Assembly: GCA_026415535.1 (NCBI GenBank)
Contig: JAOAGX010000001.1
Location: 7,209 to 31,526, forward strand
Direction of reading: 5' to 3'
Origin: Armatimonadota bacterium
Lineage (GTDB): Bacteria > Armatimonadota > UBA5829
DNA: 24,318 nt
Shown here in pieces: positions 6,789-13,909 of this stretch. How positions within the stretch are numbered: position 1 is the first letter of the stretch; the number at the start of each line of letters is the position of its first letter. Under the pieces are notes generated by a model. That model ran no database searches, had not been told where the DNA came from, and worked only from the letters and a program-made list of their open reading frames with translations. The position numbers and the translations under genes are program-made.

Positions 6789-7349
6789 ATGGACACAAGT
6801 GACTTCAGAAACGGCCTGTCAATCATAGTCGACGGGGACATATACACTATAATCGAGTTCCAGCATGTCAAGCCCGGTAAGGGCGGAGCATTTGTGAGGA
6901 GCAAGCTCAAAAACGTTCGGACGGGCGCGGTGATCGAAAAGACCTGGCGCGCCGGTGAGAGGATGGATCAGGCCATTCTCGAACGCTATCCAATGCTGTT
7001 TAGTTACGAGCAGGATGGCGAGTATTACTTCATGGATCCTGAGACCTACGATATGGTCCCCATTCCGAGGTCTAAAATAGGCGACGCCGTCAAGTTCCTT
7101 AAGGAAGGCCTTGAGGTTACTGCCCTGGCTCACAAAGACGAGATTATCAATATAGAACTGCCGTTTACCATAGAGGCAGTAGTTACGGACACCGACCCCG
7201 GAGTACGGGGCGACACGGCGTCCGGCGGCAGCAAGCCTGCCACGCTCGAAACCGGAGCTGTGATACAAGTTCCGTTTTTTATCAATGTGGGTGACCGGGT
7301 AAAAGTCGACACGCGCACCGGTGAGTATCTGGAGAGGTGTAAGGACTGA
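6789..7349 (+). CDS. efp: Translation elongation factor P
   Basis: EF-P binds the ribosome between the P and E sites and relieves stalling at polyproline stretches. From ATG 6789 the protein has 186 residues, the standard length, and begins MDTSDFRNGLSIIVDGD. The N-terminal KOW-like domain carries the tip loop VKPGKGGAFVR with Lys31, the residue that is modified in many bacteria. The middle OB domain (YYFMDPETYDMVPIP) and C-terminal OB domain (IQVPFFINVGDRVKVDTRTGEYLER) follow as in the family. The open frame extends upstream to 6636, but a strong promoter at 6711-6740 and GGAGGT at 6769-6774 (14 bases before ATG) support 6789. It is first in a co-directional run leading to accB. Confidence 0.96.
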   Translation: MDTSDFRNGLSIIVDGDIYTIIEFQHVKPGKGGAFVRSKLKNVRTGAVIEKTWRAGERMDQAILERYPMLFSYEQDGEYYFMDPETYDMVPIPRSKIGDAVKFLKEGLEVTALAHKDEIINIELPFTIEAVVTDTDPGVRGDTASGGSKPATLETGAVIQVPFFINVGDRVKVDTRTGEYLERCKD

Positions 7350-7394
7350 TAGTTTGCCTTCGTAGCTGCTGATTCGGCTAGGGAGAAAACGAAC

Positions 7395-8498
7395 TTGAGG
7401 GTGAGTACCCACGGCAAGAGTCAGATTATTGCCATCGTCGACCAGTTAACCGGCTTAGGGATGAAAACAGGGCTTGCGTCGGCGGTGAGTGGGCTTGTCT
7501 TTTTACTCGTGATTGTATGGGGCGGCCATATAAGCGTGGCGACAAAGGTCGGTGCGCACGAAAAGGCTTATTTGGAACAAGGCGTTGCTTTGGCAACGCG
7601 GATGTTGGTAATCGGCGCCCTGGTGGCTGTGATTTCCCTAGTGATACGATTTCCACGCGAGGCGATTCTAGGACAGGCGCTCTTGCTGGCTGGTGTGAGC
7701 TTGTATTTTGGTGTGCCGCTTGCGTTCGGCTGGACTATCGAGCCCAGCGCGGTTTCCGGTAATGCGACTTTTACATCGATAGTTAGAGCAATACGTTCGG
7801 CAGGTGGAATCTTACTGTTGCCGGGCTTGACGCTGGTTTTGAGAGACGCCATCTTGCGAATATGGATTGGCCTGTCAGTGAGGCGAGTGCTTGCTCGCAG
7901 ACAGGCGGAAAAGGACGAGCAACTTAGAAAAAGGCGATTACCGAAGCTGCTGGCACACTGTTGGGATATGGAGTTTTGCCGAGATTTCGTTCGCAAGGTG
8001 TGTCCCGCGTGGGAAGCACGCAAGTCGTGTTGGCGAATCAAGCGTGGGTGCTATTGCGAAGAGCGTACCATACTTTTAGCGATGACGGCTGAAGGAAGGA
8101 ACAATGAGTACGGTCAGGGTTTCATCAAGGCACTGGGGCTGGACAAACCGGCTAAGTCACAACTCTCGCAGAAACTCAAGCGCGAGCGATGTAGGCGCTG
8201 CGCGATTTACGCCGAGCACCAGAGGCAAAAGTACCAGGTGCTGAGCCCGGTAGTTTTTCCGGCAATTCTGCTGCCGTTGTATGCCTTTTATGGACCGATC
8301 AGTTCCCGGGTTGCGACGGTTCTTGAGAAGGCAGACAGGTTTTTGAGCTTCATGACGTATCGCCAAGCAGGAGACTTATACGCTTTCGACACCAGCGCGC
8401 CTACTCTTACTGTTCTGGCTATTGTTTGGCTTACAATAATTGCGATTAGTTACGCTCTGAGGATTTTGGAATACCTCGTTTTCGAGTTAAAGGTGTAG
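7395..8498 (+). CDS. Uncharacterised membrane protein with eight-cysteine cytoplasmic domain
   Basis: I do not recognise a named family. The 367-residue protein has six likely membrane segments (about 28-49, 66-84, 91-112, 137-160, 283-300, 337-360). Between the fourth and fifth lies a basic loop, probably cytoplasmic, of about 120 residues. The loop holds all eight cysteines: C189, C195, C203, C212, C219, C221, C266 and C269, with surrounding CPAW, SCWR and GCYCEE motifs. The pattern C-x5-C-x7-C-x8-C-x6-C-x-C plus a distant C-x2-C suggests a metal or Fe-S site. TTG 7395 is chosen because AGGGAG (7380-7385) lies 9 bases upstream; GTG 7401 is the alternative. The stop is 2 bases before the accB GTG, so the two are tightly coupled and the protein may relate to lipid metabolism. 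Confidence 0.88.
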   Translation: MRVSTHGKSQIIAIVDQLTGLGMKTGLASAVSGLVFLLVIVWGGHISVATKVGAHEKAYLEQGVALATRMLVIGALVAVISLVIRFPREAILGQALLLAGVSLYFGVPLAFGWTIEPSAVSGNATFTSIVRAIRSAGGILLLPGLTLVLRDAILRIWIGLSVRRVLARRQAEKDEQLRKRRLPKLLAHCWDMEFCRDFVRKVCPAWEARKSCWRIKRGCYCEERTILLAMTAEGRNNEYGQGFIKALGLDKPAKSQLSQKLKRERCRRCAIYAEHQRQKYQVLSPVVFPAILLPLYAFYGPISSRVATVLEKADRFLSFMTYRQAGDLYAFDTSAPTLTVLAIVWLTIIAISYALRILEYLVFELKV

Positions 8499-8500
8499 TA

Positions 8501-8911
8501 GTGGACATCGGCAAGATCGAGAAACTGATCGAGGTGCTGGAAGCATCAAGGGTCGAAGAGATTTCGGTTCGGAAGGGCGCTTTCGGCGTTCATATCAAGA
8601 AGGGTGCAAGGCCGGCGCGAGTTGTGACTGCTGGGGCGCGGACCGATGCGCCTTCTCAGCAGACAACCGAGGAGGGGCCTTCCGGAGAGCGCCTTATCCT
8701 GGCGCCGATGGTCGGAATATTCCATGCAGTTGATGGTGTGGCGCGTGAAGGAGCGCACATCTCGGCCGGACAGGTGGTTGGCACAATTGAATCTATGAAG
8801 CTCCTGAACGACGTCGTCTCCGAGTTCTCCGGTGTTGTGAGGGAGACGATGGTCGAGGATGGGACGCCGGTAGAGTACGGACAGCCCCTTTACCGAATCG
8901 AGCTGGACTAG
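8501..8911 (+). CDS. accB: Acetyl-CoA carboxylase biotin carboxyl carrier protein
   Basis: Carrier subunit of acetyl-CoA carboxylase: it holds the biotin that is carboxylated by AccC and passed to acetyl-CoA in the first step of fatty-acid synthesis. Length is 136 residues. The N-terminal helix-rich part (MDIGKIEKLIEVLEASRVEEI) is followed by a short Ala/Thr/Gln-rich linker (about 41-60) and a biotinyl domain (64-136). The biotinyl lysine is K100 in ESMKLLND, an ESMK variant of the usual EAMKLMN. GTG 8501 follows the upstream stop by 2 bases, with AAAGG about 8 bases before it. The accC gene follows after 801 bp with a small gene between, a gap not usual for accBC pairs. Confidence 0.95.
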   Translation: MDIGKIEKLIEVLEASRVEEISVRKGAFGVHIKKGARPARVVTAGARTDAPSQQTTEEGPSGERLILAPMVGIFHAVDGVAREGAHISAGQVVGTIESMKLLNDVVSEFSGVVRETMVEDGTPVEYGQPLYRIELD

Positions 8912-8946
8912 CAAGCACAGGCTTTTACTTGGCTCATAACGGAAAC

Positions 8947-9002
8947 TACGCTCAGAATGACAACACCAAAATCTCGGTACCGTTATTCTGATCGAAGCAA
9001 TA
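8947..9002. repeat. Two diverged repeat copies in opposite orientation
   Basis: ACGCTCAGAATGAC (inverted half, about 8948-8961) and GTTATTCTGATCGAAGCAAT (direct, 8982-9001) are decayed copies of the dispersed unit, placed tail to tail in the short gap after accB and just upstream of the next gene's ribosome binding site. Confidence 0.55.
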
Positions 9003-9024
9003 ACTTCCTGGCTGAGGGACCGAA

Positions 9025-9423
9025 ATGAGGCTTAATAGGCGCGGGAATTGGACCCTGATTAGCCTACTTGCGGCGGTTGCGATCATAGTTGTGGTGGCGG
9101 TGTATTACTTTGGTAAGGGCGGCGGGATCACTACTGTCAAGTCTGACAGCCCGTTGCTCGACAAGTCTAGCACCAAGCAGACCGTAGTTGGGAAATCGAT
9201 CGAAACTGGTAAAGCGACACAATGCCGTCAACAGCTAGACCAGATCAGGAAGGGCATAGAAACTTACAAGGCTACGAACGCGACGGATGCAAACCCTCCT
9301 ACGCTAAGGGATATCGGGCTCGGGGTTTCAGCGAGCTTTTTCGCTTGTCCTGTGTCGAACCAGCCGTACAGTTACGATCCGGCTACCGGCAGGGTTACAT
9401 GTCCGACGCATCCGAGTTTGTAG
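9025..9423 (+). CDS. Small membrane-anchored prepilin-like protein
   Basis: Uncharacterised protein of 132 residues. The N terminus MRLNRRGNWTLISLLAAVAI resembles a type IV prepilin leader (basic residues, Gly, then TLI-LL and a long hydrophobic helix at about 9-29). It lacks the usual Phe at +1, and the Glu5 position reads Ser. After a Ser/Lys linker comes an amphipathic stretch with QCRQQLDQIRKGIETYKA, then PPTLRDIG, FACPVSNQPYSYDPATGRVTCP. This layout (helix, PPTL, Cys-Pro, PYxYDP, Cys-Pro) is like minor pseudopilin C-terminal domains, with C108 and C126 able to form a disulfide. ATG 9025 has GAGGG (9014-9018) 6 bases upstream. It sits between accB and accC, where it has no known role. Confidence 0.8.
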   Translation: MRLNRRGNWTLISLLAAVAIIVVVAVYYFGKGGGITTVKSDSPLLDKSSTKQTVVGKSIETGKATQCRQQLDQIRKGIETYKATNATDANPPTLRDIGLGVSASFFACPVSNQPYSYDPATGRVTCPTHPSL

Positions 9424-9589
9424 TTCTCGGTGTTTTTTCTCGGTTTCGGGTTGTCGTGCCCGGCACCAAAAACGTGCGCTTTGGAGTATCTTCCCATAAA
9501 CACGACGAAATTCCAAGCTTTGCTTCAATTCTTGACGAGACGGTGTTGTGGTGTAAGATTTGGAATGCTAGGTATAAACTCTGGGGTGT

Positions 9590-9652
9590 GTCATTCTGAG
9601 CTTAGCAAAAATTTGGAGGTAGGGTTGCGATACTTCCTTCGCCCAGTATGAC
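9590..9652. repeat. Inverted pair of diverged repeat copies upstream of accC
   Basis: GTCATTCTGAGCTTAGCAAA (from 9590) and an inverted copy ending CCAGTATGAC (9630-9652) could fold as a long imperfect hairpin, about 60 bases before the accC start. The rest of the gap at 9424-9712 shows no gene, and no terminator was seen there. Confidence 0.6.
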
Positions 9653-9712
9653 GTGCTCAGTTAAGTTTGTGGGTAGATTCGCTCAGAAATCAACGGCTGA
9701 CAGGAGACACGC

Positions 9713-11062
9713 TTGTTCAAAAAGGTTCTGATAGCCAACCGAGGTGAAATAGCGTTAAGGATAATACGCGCGTGCAAGGAGATGGGGATAGCGACTGTCG
9801 CTATCTACTCGGAAGCCGACCGCGATTCGCTGCACGTTAGGACGGCCGATGAAGCAGTTTGTGTTGGGCCTCCACCAAGCAAGGACAGCTACCTAAATAT
9901 GCCCAACATCATCTCGGCAGCGGTTATAACGGGCGCGGAGGCAATTCACCCGGGGTATGGGTACTTCTCCGAGCAAGCCAGCTTTGCCGAGGCGTGTGAG
10001 GCTTGCAACCTCAAGTTCATTGGCCCCAAACCAGACGCAATCGAGCTTATGGGCGACAAGGCGAAAGCCAAAGAAACTGCGTCCAAAGCCGGCGTCCCAG
10101 TGATACCAGGTAGCAAGGGTACGATCAGAAGCGAGCAGGAGGCATTCAGGACCGCCTCCAAGATAGGGTACCCAATCAGGCTCAAGGCAACTGCGGGTGG
10201 AGGCGGACGAGGTATACGGGTGGTTCACGACCAGGAGGACCTTGCTGGTGCTTTGAAGGTTGCGGGGGCGGAGGCTGAGTCGGCTTTCGGGAACGGCGAC
10301 CTCTACATAGAAAAGGAAATAGAGGAGCCTCGCCACATCGAAATACAGATTCTGGGAGATGAGCATGGTAACTACGTCCACCTGGGCGAGCGCGAGTGCT
10401 CTATACAGCGACGTCATCAAAAACTAATTGAAGAATCGCCGTCTGTCGCCGTTACTCCTGCGATCCGCAATCGGATGGGTGAGGCAGCCGTCAAACTCGC
10501 CAAGGCTGTCGGTTATGTGAACGCTGGGACTGTCGAATTCCTCTTGGACAAGAACGGCGATTTCTATTTTATGGAGATGAACACGCGGGTGCAGGTGGAA
10601 CATCCCGTTACCGAGCTTGTTACCGGAGTTGACATCGTCAAGGAACAGCTCAGGATAGCCGCGGGCGAGAAGCTTGGAATTACCCAGAAGGAAGTCAAAC
10701 TGGATGGCCACGCCATAGAGTGTAGAATTGTGGCCGAAGACCCTACGGCAAACTTCGCACCGTCCGCTGGAACAATCCGTCATCTGGTTTTGCCGGGCGG
10801 GATAGGCGTGCGGGTAGATACCCATATCTATGCGGGGTACCAGGTGCCGCCGTATTACGACGCCATGCTGGCCAAGCTCCTTGTCTGGGCCAAGGACCGA
10901 GGAGAAGCAATCGCTCGTATGCTGCGTTGTCTCTCGGAGTTCGAGATCGAGGGCATTAAAACGAATATCGATTACCAAATGCAAATCATATCTAATCCAC
11001 ACTTCCGCAGCGGTGAGCTCTCAACGAGCTTCATCCCTAGGCGGATGGCGGCTGGAGGATGA
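9713..11062 (+). CDS. accC: Acetyl-CoA carboxylase biotin carboxylase subunit
   Basis: ATP-grasp enzyme that carboxylates the biotin on AccB using bicarbonate and ATP. Length 449 residues matches the family and numbering follows the E. coli enzyme closely. Visible marks: MFKKVLIANRGEIALRI start, K116 in MGDKAKAK, K158 before the glycine-rich loop TAGGGGRG (160-167), RRHQKLIEE (233-241), E288/N290/R292/Q294/E296 in MEMNTRVQVEHP, R338, and HIYAGYQVPPYYD (371-383). One oddity is YPIRLKAT, with Arg156 where a hydrophobic residue is normal. TTG 9713 starts the conserved N terminus, 6 bases after AGGAG (9702-9706). The stop overlaps the nusB ATG by 4 bases (ATGA), indicating coupled translation. 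Confidence 0.97.
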   Translation: MFKKVLIANRGEIALRIIRACKEMGIATVAIYSEADRDSLHVRTADEAVCVGPPPSKDSYLNMPNIISAAVITGAEAIHPGYGYFSEQASFAEACEACNLKFIGPKPDAIELMGDKAKAKETASKAGVPVIPGSKGTIRSEQEAFRTASKIGYPIRLKATAGGGGRGIRVVHDQEDLAGALKVAGAEAESAFGNGDLYIEKEIEEPRHIEIQILGDEHGNYVHLGERECSIQRRHQKLIEESPSVAVTPAIRNRMGEAAVKLAKAVGYVNAGTVEFLLDKNGDFYFMEMNTRVQVEHPVTELVTGVDIVKEQLRIAAGEKLGITQKEVKLDGHAIECRIVAEDPTANFAPSAGTIRHLVLPGGIGVRVDTHIYAGYQVPPYYDAMLAKLLVWAKDRGEAIARMLRCLSEFEIEGIKTNIDYQMQIISNPHFRSGELSTSFIPRRMAAGG

Positions 11063-11511
11063 AAAAGGCCCGGCGGGCGGCGCGCGAGCTCGCCCTTAAC
11101 GTTCTATATCAATGGGATGCAGCCAAATTGCCGTTCGAAGAGGCTCTTGAGACCGCGCTTGAGTTCGCCGACCTCAGCCCCCTAAAGACTGAGGAGCGGA
11201 TCGAGGAGGCCAAGAGATATGCTCGCTTGTTGGCCGTTGGTGTAAAAAACAACGCTGATGAGCTAGACGCACGTATTGCCCGTCACGCGGAGGGTTGGTC
11301 ACCCGAAAGGCAACCGGCTGTCGATAGAAACATACTTCGCATTGCCATCTATGAGATTTCGCACGTTGACTCTGTTCCGCCGATTGTGGCAGTTGATGAA
11401 GCTGTAGAGCTCGCAAAGAAGTACTCAACGGCGGAATCGGGGAAGTTTGTAAACGGCGTTCTCGCCGGATACTTAAAGAAGGAGGAAAGGATTGGCGGCA
11501 CAACTACTTGA
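11059..11511 (+). CDS. nusB: Transcription antitermination factor NusB
   Basis: All-helical RNA-binding protein that, with NusE/S10, forms the antitermination complex on rRNA leader boxA. The 150 residues show the family pattern: basic N terminus KKARRAARELALNVLYQWD, central VKNNADELDARIARHAEGWSPERQPAVDRNILRIAIYEI, then VPPIVAVDEAVELAKKYSTAESGKFVNGVLAGYLK. The ATG overlaps the accC stop by 4 bases, and GGAGG (11054-11058) abuts the start codon directly, which is too close for normal use, so reinitiation after accC is likely. It overlaps folD by 20 bases. Confidence 0.95.
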   Translation: MKKARRAARELALNVLYQWDAAKLPFEEALETALEFADLSPLKTEERIEEAKRYARLLAVGVKNNADELDARIARHAEGWSPERQPAVDRNILRIAIYEISHVDSVPPIVAVDEAVELAKKYSTAESGKFVNGVLAGYLKKEERIGGTTT

Positions 11512-12349
11512 CGGATTGACTCTGGCGAAAGAAATCCGCGCGGATGTGGCTCGCCAGGTCGAAAGACTCAAGAGCGAAAGGGGTATTACTCCCAGGCTCT
11601 CGGTGATCTTGGTTGGCGACGACCCTGCTTCGGTTACCTACACACGCATGAAGAAAAAAGCGTGCGAGCAAGCTGGTATGATCAGCGACCTAATCGAGCT
11701 GCCAGCGGACAGCGAGCAGGAGACAGTCAAAGATTTAATCAGGAAGCTAAACGAGGACAAGACCGTTCACGGGATTATGGTCCAACATCCGGTCCCGAAA
11801 CACCTTGACGAACTGGATATCCTATCGACCGTAGCTGTAGAGAAGGACGTCGATGGTATCAGCGCAATGAGTCTTGGCAGGTTGGTTCTTGGGACGGCCG
11901 ACTTCGTGTCTTGCACGCCTTTGGGGATAGTTACCCTTATGGAGAGGTACGGCCTCGAAATCAAGGGAAAGGAGGCCGTGGTTGTCGGTCGCAGCATCAT
12001 TCTTGGCAAACCGGCCGCGCTTGCGCTTCTCGAACGGCACGCGACGGTCACCATCTGCCACTCACGCACGCAGAACCTACCTGATGTTGTAGCGCGAGCC
12101 GACATTGTCGTCGCTGCGATTGGAAAGCCGGAGTTCATCAAGGGTGACTGGATCAAACCGGGCGCTGTCGTGATCGACGCTGGCTACAATAAGGTTGAGG
12201 GTCGTGATAAAGACGTTGGCGATGTCGAGTTCGAAACGGCCTCGCAACGCGCAAGCTGGATCACGCCTGTTCCCGGCGGCGTCGGCCCGATGACAATCGC
12301 GATGCTGTTACAGCAAACGGTGAAGGCTGCCGAGAAATACGCGCATTAG
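11492..12349 (+). CDS. folD: Bifunctional methylene-tetrahydrofolate dehydrogenase/cyclohydrolase FolD
   Basis: Cytosolic enzyme that oxidises 5,10-methylene-THF to methenyl-THF with NADP+ and hydrolyses it to 10-formyl-THF, feeding purine and fMet-tRNA synthesis. The 285 residues carry Y50 and K54 (YTRMKKKACEQAG), Q98 (VQHPVP) and D121 (EKDVDG), then the Rossmann part: SCTPLGIV (140-147), VVGRSIILGKPAA (164-176) and TPVPGGVGPMTIAMLL (258-273). The segment after D121 reads GISAMSLGRL instead of the common GFHPxNxGRL. TTG 11492 is chosen because AAGGAGG (11479-11485) lies 6 bases upstream and the protein then begins MAAQLLDGLTLA as expected. It overlaps the nusB end by 20 bases. Confidence 0.97.
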   Translation: MAAQLLDGLTLAKEIRADVARQVERLKSERGITPRLSVILVGDDPASVTYTRMKKKACEQAGMISDLIELPADSEQETVKDLIRKLNEDKTVHGIMVQHPVPKHLDELDILSTVAVEKDVDGISAMSLGRLVLGTADFVSCTPLGIVTLMERYGLEIKGKEAVVVGRSIILGKPAALALLERHATVTICHSRTQNLPDVVARADIVVAAIGKPEFIKGDWIKPGAVVIDAGYNKVEGRDKDVGDVEFETASQRASWITPVPGGVGPMTIAMLLQQTVKAAEKYAH

Positions 12350-12433
12350 TAGCTGAGTCTTCGGTGTTCAGTTATTGTGGTCTCGGAGCTCTTGTTTTTA
12401 CGGACTCTGAAACCTGGCAACTTACCACTTCTT

Positions 12434-13441
12434 ATGCGCCGTTGTGAAGACTGCAAGCTAATCCTGGAAAGCGACGCGCGATTCTGTCCTAAGTGCGGCA
12501 AGAGCGTTACCGAAGCTCCTCAGCACGAGCCGGCCGACGTTCGATTGGCCGTGTTGTTAACCTCGGCGAACGTCCACCGAGTCAAGGGGGAATGGGACGC
12601 GGCTGTCTCAGACGCCACCGCCGCGCTCGAGATCGACCCGAACAACGCGGATGTAGCTTCGCTTTTGGCGTCCATATACGAGCAGCGGGGGAACCTGGAT
12701 GAAGCTGCGATTTGGTACAAGATTGCGGCAGATTTGGATCCAAGGAACATCGTGCACCAGGCAAACTTGCAGAGAGTGACGCTGGCATCGCGGCCAAGGT
12801 TTCATAGATGGACTAAAAGGCAGCGAATTGCGATCACTGCTGCTGCTGCGGTGCTCTTGGTAGTCATTACGGTTTTTGTGACCCTGGCGCTCAGCATTGG
12901 TGGTGAGAGGTTGCCCGCGCCGCGTCGCGCTGGGAGACCTCCTGCCGGGCGCGCGCAGATCAAAGCGCCGTCAACTACGCCTGCCCCAGCCACAACACCG
13001 ACTACATCTTCAGTTTCAGGGTCCGGTCTTGCAATGCCTTCATCGTCATCTGCTCGTACGCCGGGAGAGGCTGCCTTAAAATCGAGATTAGGCGCAGACG
13101 AATCAGTGCGGGCAGCCGGAGCTATTGTGGACGATGTAATTTTTGACCCGCGGCAGGGCGTTGTATCAATTACGTTTTCCCTTCCATCAGCGACGCCGTG
13201 GACTAGAGTTGGGATCTTGACCACTGCATTCAATATCGTTCGAGCAGCTTTCGCGGCTAACGCGGAGATAAGGTCGGTAACCGTACGGTGCGTTATCAGC
13301 CCACAGGGACCTTCCAGCACGCAAATAGCATTCGTAGGCGACGTGTCGCGCACAACGATGAATGGTCTAGGAACGAATCCGACCGAGGTGCAGCTTAACC
13401 AGGCATTTACAGCTCAGTGGTGGAACCCGTTGGTTAAATAG
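12434..13441 (+). CDS. Zinc-ribbon, TPR and single-pass membrane protein
   Basis: Uncharacterised modular protein of 335 residues. Domains in order: a zinc ribbon (C4, C7, C18, C21; CEDC and CPKC knuckles), two tetratricopeptide repeats (about 37-70 and 71-104, the second ending AADLDPRN), a basic stretch, one membrane helix (131-154), a Pro/Thr/Ser-rich linker (about 160-215), and a C-terminal domain of about 110 residues probably outside the membrane. The layout places a cytoplasmic metal-binding/scaffold part on an external domain of unknown role. ATG 12434 is preferred since it begins just before the zinc ribbon; an in-frame GTG at 12377 would add 19 residues. Neither start has a clear ribosome binding site. 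It follows folD by 84 bp and is probably the last gene of the run. Confidence 0.82.
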   Translation: MRRCEDCKLILESDARFCPKCGKSVTEAPQHEPADVRLAVLLTSANVHRVKGEWDAAVSDATAALEIDPNNADVASLLASIYEQRGNLDEAAIWYKIAADLDPRNIVHQANLQRVTLASRPRFHRWTKRQRIAITAAAAVLLVVITVFVTLALSIGGERLPAPRRAGRPPAGRAQIKAPSTTPAPATTPTTSSVSGSGLAMPSSSSARTPGEAALKSRLGADESVRAAGAIVDDVIFDPRQGVVSITFSLPSATPWTRVGILTTAFNIVRAAFAANAEIRSVTVRCVISPQGPSSTQIAFVGDVSRTTMNGLGTNPTEVQLNQAFTAQWWNPLVK

Positions 13442-13681
13442 CAGCGGGGCATATTAGGCGACGCACGCTGCGCTTATAGAGTGCTCCGCGACCATGGCTT
13501 TTGTAGATCGTACAGGGTAACGTACCCCGGACGCTAGTCACGTGGGTACTCTTATCGCTCTGCACAGGATACTTGTCGATGCCGAATAGAAGGCAAAAGC
13601 CGAGCTCTTGAAATATGGACCTGGAGAATGGAACTTTTGTACCATACCTTCGTCCATCCTGGGATGAAAACAGCTGTGGCG
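13442..13681. other. Non-coding stretch without recognisable elements
   Basis: First 240 bp of the 468-bp gap between the zinc-ribbon/TPR gene and the glycosidase gene. No convincing ORF, promoter, hairpin with T-run or RNA gene was seen. The rest of the gap is made of repeat copies. Confidence 0.5.
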
Positions 13682-13748
13682 CGTTATTCTAAACGCAGCA
13701 AGGGATTTCGACCTCACCCTGAGATCCTTCGCTACGCTCAGGATGACG
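13682..13748. repeat. Inverted pair of dispersed repeat copies
   Basis: A diverged direct copy (GTTATTCTAAACGCAGCAAG, from about 13683) faces an almost perfect inverted copy at 13721-13747 (GAGATCCTTCGC and GCTCAGGATGAC). The pair can form a stem of about 26 bp with a short loop. Confidence 0.75.
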
Positions 13749-13753
13749 TATCC

Positions 13754-13837
13754 CGGCAGACGTACTTTGTAAAACATGCGTCGATGGACATACGTCGGCA
13801 AATATACTTTGGCGGACATACGTCTACGAGAGTGCGT
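13754..13837 (+). repeat. Two-copy ~42-bp tandem repeat
   Basis: CGGCAGACGTACTTT begins at 13754 and CGGCAAATATACTTT at 13796. Each is followed by GCGTC/ACATACGTC-like runs, giving a period of 42. It differs from the main dispersed unit but lies between two copies of it. Confidence 0.5.
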
Positions 13838-13866
13838 CTGAATACCAACCCGATTTTGTTTACCAC

Positions 13867-13892
13867 GTCACTCTGAGCGAAGTGAAGAATCC
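13867..13892 (+). repeat. Dispersed repeat copy directly before the glycosidase start
   Basis: GTCACTCTGAGCGAAGTGAA followed by GAATCC is a near-intact direct copy ending 17 bases before the ATG of the downstream gene, so it occupies the place where a ribosome binding site and promoter would be expected. Confidence 0.75.
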
Positions 13893-13909
13893 GGTTGTGG
13901 TGTTTAGTG

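Noticed and set aside
13628..13876. 82-codon open frame on the + strand before the glycosidase gene
   Set aside because: It runs through the dispersed and tandem repeats, so its reading frame is a by-product of repeat sequence.
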